This document shows positions 6,077-8,982 of a stretch of DNA of 8,982 nt, piece by piece. The number at the start of each line of letters is the position of its first letter. Within the stretch, counting starts at the first letter, position 1. This stretch comes from JALONO01 sp038209965 (GTDB taxonomy: Bacteria; Bacteroidota; Bacteroidia; Cytophagales; Thermoflexibacteraceae): the NCBI GenBank assembly GCA_038209965.1, contig JBBQXF010000154.1, positions 1 through 8,982 on the forward strand, written 5' to 3'. The notes below the pieces were generated by a model that was not told the origin of the DNA, ran no database searches, and saw only the letters and a list, made by a program, of their open reading frames with translations. The translations under genes were made by a program, and so were the position numbers.

Positions 6077-7621
6077 ATGCTCAACTTATCTGCAATTTTG
6101 GAAGACAGTGCCCGCCGTCATCCAACCAAGACCGCCTTTATTTTTGGCGAAGCCTCGTTCAGTTACGCCCAGATCAACGGGGCCGCCAACCAAATCGCCA
6201 ACGGCCTGCGGGCCAAGGGCATTGTACCCGGCGACAAAGTGGCCCTAAGTTGCTTGAACCTGCCTTATTTCCCGATGATCTATTTTGGGATCCTCAAAGC
6301 GGGGGCAGTGGTGGTACCGTTGAGTGTGCTGCTCAAAACGGACGAAATCACCTACCACCTGACTGACAGCGATGCCAAGGCCTACTTCTGCTTTGTCGGG
6401 ACTGATGAGCTGCCGATGGGCCAAATGGGCCACGCGGCCTTTGTTCAAGTGCCTACCTGTGAGCACTTTGTCCTGATCATGCCCAAGCCCGATCAGCCTA
6501 CCAGCCTACCGGGTATGGCCACCTTGGGCAATCTAATGGCGGGCCAACCGACGGTGTTTGAAACCCATTCGGCCGGGGCCGAAGACACGTGCGTCATTAT
6601 CTATACGTCGGGCACAACAGGGCGGCCCAAAGGTGCAGAACTGACCCATGCCAATTTGCTGCTGAATGCCATCTTGGCCACCAACTTGGTCGAGGCCAAA
6701 ACAGACGATGTGATGCTCACGGTGTTGCCGCTGTTCCATATTTTTGCAATGACCATCCTGATGAATGCCGGGATTTACAAGGGCACTACCAACGTATTGC
6801 TGCCCCGCTTTGATCCAGAAGCGGTTTTGGGAATGATCCAAAAGCACCGGGTCACCATTTTTGCGGGCGTACCGACCATGTATTGGGGTTTGGTGCATTA
6901 TGCCGCCTCAGCAGTAAACCTTGGCTCAATCACCCAAACCTTGCGGGTTTGTGTTTCGGGTGGGGCTTCGCTGCCCGTTCAAGTATTGGAAGATTTTGAA
7001 GATCGATTTAGGGTGCCGATCATCGAAGGCTACGGGATGTCCGAAGGTTCGCCGGGGGTCACCTTCAATCATTTGGACATCGGTCGCAAACCCGGATCCA
7101 TCGGCACACCAGTCTGGGGAGTTGAAGTGAAACTGGTGGATGCCGAAGGCCAAGAAGTGCCCGTGGGCGAGAAGGGGGAACTGCTCTACAAGGGCCATAA
7201 TGTGATGAAGGGCTATTATAAAAAATCCGGTGCCACTGCCGAAACGATCAAGGATGGCTGGCTTCACTCGGGCGATGTGGCGATCAAGGACTCGGACGGT
7301 TTTTATTACATTGTGGACCGCACCAAAGACATGCTCATCCGGGGCGGGCTCAATGTCTATCCCCGCGAGGTGGAGGAGGTCATGATCAGGCACGAAGCGG
7401 TGTCGCTGGTGGCGGTCATCGGGGTGCCCCACGAAGAATTTGGCGAAGAGGTGAAAGCTTGTGTGGTGCTGAAAGCTGGGAAATCGGTTTCGGAAACCGA
7501 GCTGATCGAATGGACAAAGGGGCACATTGCCGCTTACAAATACCCCCGCTACGTGGAGTTTATGGATGCCCTGCCCATGAGCGCGACCGGCAAGATCCTA
7601 AAAAAGGAATTGCGAAAATAA
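6077..7621 (+). CDS. Acyl-CoA synthetase / AMP-forming ligase (long-chain fatty-acid-CoA ligase-like)
   Basis: A 514-residue ANL-superfamily adenylating enzyme that activates a carboxylic acid with ATP and joins it to CoA, probably in the cytoplasm or at the inner membrane face. All core motifs are present: the phosphate loop YTSGTTGRPKG (176-186), GYGMSEGSP (318-326), the ribose-binding Asp in HSGD (397-400), the hinge region DRTKDMLIRGGLNVYPREVEEV (split about 414-435), and the catalytic lysine K506 in SATGKILKKEL. The length is usual for stand-alone acyl-CoA ligases with no carrier domain. The layout, including the GGLNVYP stretch, resembles medium/long-chain fatty-acid-CoA ligases, but the true substrate cannot be read from sequence alone; a short-chain or aryl acid is possible. 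The ATG at 6077 gives the normal N-terminus (ILEDSARRHPTKTAFIF). It is a single gene, with a candidate operator upstream and a shared terminator downstream. Confidence 0.92.
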   Translation: MLNLSAILEDSARRHPTKTAFIFGEASFSYAQINGAANQIANGLRAKGIVPGDKVALSCLNLPYFPMIYFGILKAGAVVVPLSVLLKTDEITYHLTDSDAKAYFCFVGTDELPMGQMGHAAFVQVPTCEHFVLIMPKPDQPTSLPGMATLGNLMAGQPTVFETHSAGAEDTCVIIYTSGTTGRPKGAELTHANLLLNAILATNLVEAKTDDVMLTVLPLFHIFAMTILMNAGIYKGTTNVLLPRFDPEAVLGMIQKHRVTIFAGVPTMYWGLVHYAASAVNLGSITQTLRVCVSGGASLPVQVLEDFEDRFRVPIIEGYGMSEGSPGVTFNHLDIGRKPGSIGTPVWGVEVKLVDAEGQEVPVGEKGELLYKGHNVMKGYYKKSGATAETIKDGWLHSGDVAIKDSDGFYYIVDRTKDMLIRGGLNVYPREVEEVMIRHEAVSLVAVIGVPHEEFGEEVKACVVLKAGKSVSETELIEWTKGHIAAYKYPRYVEFMDALPMSATGKILKKELRK

Positions 7622-7690
7622 TGGGTTGGCTATGAAATAAGAAACCCCGGTAGCGTTTGCACACCCTGCCGACGGTGAGGGGAAAAACCA

Positions 7691-7723
7691 AAAAAGCCAC
7701 GAACGCTGCGTTTGTGGCTTTTT
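7691..7723. terminator. Bidirectional terminator between convergent genes
   Basis: Arms AAAAAGCCACGAACG (7691-7705) and CGTTTGTGGCTTTTT (7709-7723) enclose a three-base loop CTG. Fourteen of 15 pairs match and the remaining one is a G-U wobble in the plus-strand RNA. A run before and T run after make it suitable for both the ligase gene (plus) and the OmpA-family gene (minus), whose stops lie 70 and 19 bases away. Confidence 0.88.
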
Positions 7724-7741
7724 GTTACTGATGCCTTTTTG

Positions 7742-8982
7742 TTATTTGATGGGCCGCACGGTCGTTCGGCGGTTGATCAAGTGCTGGGGTTCGGTCTTGG
7801 CATTTTTGACCTTGGGCTGCGATTCGCCATAACCTTTGGCTAGAATATTGGCCTCAGGGATTCCCTTGCCCACCAAATAGCGCACGGCCGATCGGGCCCG
7901 GCCTTCGGATAGCCGCTGGTTATATTTGTCATTGCCCCGAATATCGGTGTGGGAACCAAGTTCCAGCACCGCCTTAGGGTTTTCGGCCAAGTAATCGGTC
8001 AAGAACTCCGCAAATTCATCCAAGGTCTTGGCCGCTTCAACCGTGATCCGGGTGCTGTCATATTCGTAATTGATCTCGATTTCTAGCACGCCCTTGGTCA
8101 GGTCGGGCCGGGTTTTGCCCGGGATCTGCGTGGGGGGCACTTCGATGTTCAGCAGGTTTTTGCGCAGCACTAAATCCAGTTCATAACAAACCGTGTTGAA
8201 CCGTTTGGGCAAGGTTTGGGGATTCACGCCCTTTCCGACCATGGAAAAAGGTTCATTGTCAGCCAGATAGGTAACTTTTTGCGCATTTACCCGATATGTT
8301 TTGCCCACTTCCACCCGGGTTTTAAATTCATATTTGCCATCGGGGCCCGAGGTGACCGTTTCTACCACTTGGCCAGTGTCATCTCGGAGCTCCACTTGCA
8401 CTTCGCCCAACTGGTTGGGGGCGGAGTTGCCAATTTTGACGCGCGAATAAGTAGTGCCGCGCAAGCAATAAGCCACAAACTTGATGTCGGCCGAGTCATT
8501 TTTGAACTGATAAATGTCATCGTCCCCCTTAGCCCCATCGCCTATCCGGTTGCTGGAAAAATAGCCATTGCTTTTGTTGCGGAACACAATGCCGAAATCG
8601 TCGTAGCTAGAATTGATAGGTATCCCCAAATTCTTGATTTTCAATTGTTTGACCGGACGGTTGAGGCTGTCCATCACTTTTACGGTATCTTGGACGAACA
8701 AATCGAGGCCGCCAAGGCCAGAGTGACCACTGGAGGCAAAAAACAAGCGGCCATCGGGGGCAACATAGGGGAACATGTCATCACCGGGCGTATTAATGCT
8801 GCGGCCCAAGTTTCGTGGGCGTGACCAAGTGCCATTGTCGGCCAATTTTGACACGTACAGATCAGTTGCGCCAAAGGCCCCAGTGGCTTTCCGGTTGGAA
8901 GAAAAATAAAGGGTTTTGCCATCGGGACTGAGGGCCGGGCAGGCATCCCAGTTGGCGGTATCGGTCACGTTCTCGAGCAGGA
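7742..8982 (-). CDS. PD40-propeller / OmpA-family outer membrane protein, 5' end outside window
   Basis: This minus-strand gene runs past the right edge; the GTG at 8966-8968 is internal, since the frame stays open to 8982. Counting residues from that codon, 1-155 hold PD40 (WD40-like propeller) repeats: ALSPDGKTLYFSSNR, YVAPDGRLFFASS with GGLDLFV, and NGYFSSNRIGDG with DDDIYQF. Residues about 165-245 are a carboxypeptidase-regulatory-like beta domain (VQVELRDDTG, GPDGKYEF). Residues about 295-408 are an OmpA C-terminal peptidoglycan-binding domain: SHTDIRG with D342, YNQRLSEGRARSAV with R357, GYGESQP, and NRRTTV. The protein probably anchors an outer-membrane complex to the cell wall. The domain order resembles PorE of the type IX secretion system, but paralogues with this order are common, and the missing N-terminus (lipobox, TPR) would be needed to tell. 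It is convergent with the ligase gene. Confidence 0.9.
   Translation of the reverse strand, partial: LLENVTDTANWDACPALSPDGKTLYFSSNRKATGAFGATDLYVSKLADNGTWSRPRNLGRSINTPGDDMFPYVAPDGRLFFASSGHSGLGGLDLFVQDTVKVMDSLNRPVKQLKIKNLGIPINSSYDDFGIVFRNKSNGYFSSNRIGDGAKGDDDIYQFKNDSADIKFVAYCLRGTTYSRVKIGNSAPNQLGEVQVELRDDTGQVVETVTSGPDGKYEFKTRVEVGKTYRVNAQKVTYLADNEPFSMVGKGVNPQTLPKRFNTVCYELDLVLRKNLLNIEVPPTQIPGKTRPDLTKGVLEIEINYEYDSTRITVEAAKTLDEFAEFLTDYLAENPKAVLELGSHTDIRGNDKYNQRLSEGRARSAVRYLVGKGIPEANILAKGYGESQPKVKNAKTEPQHLINRRTTVRPIK

Noticed and set aside
8216..8824. 202-codon plus-strand open frame opposite the OmpA-family gene
   Set aside because: It is antisense to clear PD40 and regulatory-like domain coding and has no family resemblance of its own.
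1..8982. CRISPR arrays, tRNA or rRNA genes
   Set aside because: No regularly spaced repeats, cloverleaf-like segments or rRNA-like conserved stretches were seen.

Overview
The window most resembles a chromosomal segment from a member of the Bacteroidota, probably Cytophagales-like. Three things point there: the long core genes lack Shine-Dalgarno sites, SppA is of the long (67K) type, and the right end carries a PD40-propeller / carboxypeptidase-regulatory-like / OmpA protein of a kind common in that phylum. The assignment rests on protein style only; there is no rRNA or other phylogenetic marker.

The left part (1 to about 3870) looks like accessory DNA. It opens with the 3' part of an ISAs1-family insertion sequence whose transposase appears dead: a catalytic Asp is replaced by Gly and five residues are inserted beside the Glu motif. 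The IS ends at about 770. Directly after it comes an unrecognised gene (776-1528), then a 10-codon leader ORF with a strong AGGAGG site, then a gene for an N-terminal TIR domain followed by one membrane helix and a C-terminal domain (1598-2725). The leader stop overlaps the TIR start. The unknown gene and the TIR gene read as a two-gene unit and are the best candidate here for an undescribed immune or signalling system. A small DUF6958-like gene (2942-3232) and about 640 bases without a convincing gene follow.

The right part (about 3874-8982) is more GC-rich and looks like ordinary chromosome. It holds sppA (signal peptide peptidase) closed by a perfect 18-bp terminator hairpin, then about 380 bases of stem-loop-rich noncoding DNA. 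After that comes an acyl-CoA synthetase/AMP ligase gene with a 27-bp imperfect dyad in front of it. A terminator that should work in both directions separates the ligase from a convergent OmpA-family gene on the minus strand, which runs off the window.

The core genes are each single transcription units with no obvious shared pathway. Only the 776-2725 pair looks functionally linked.
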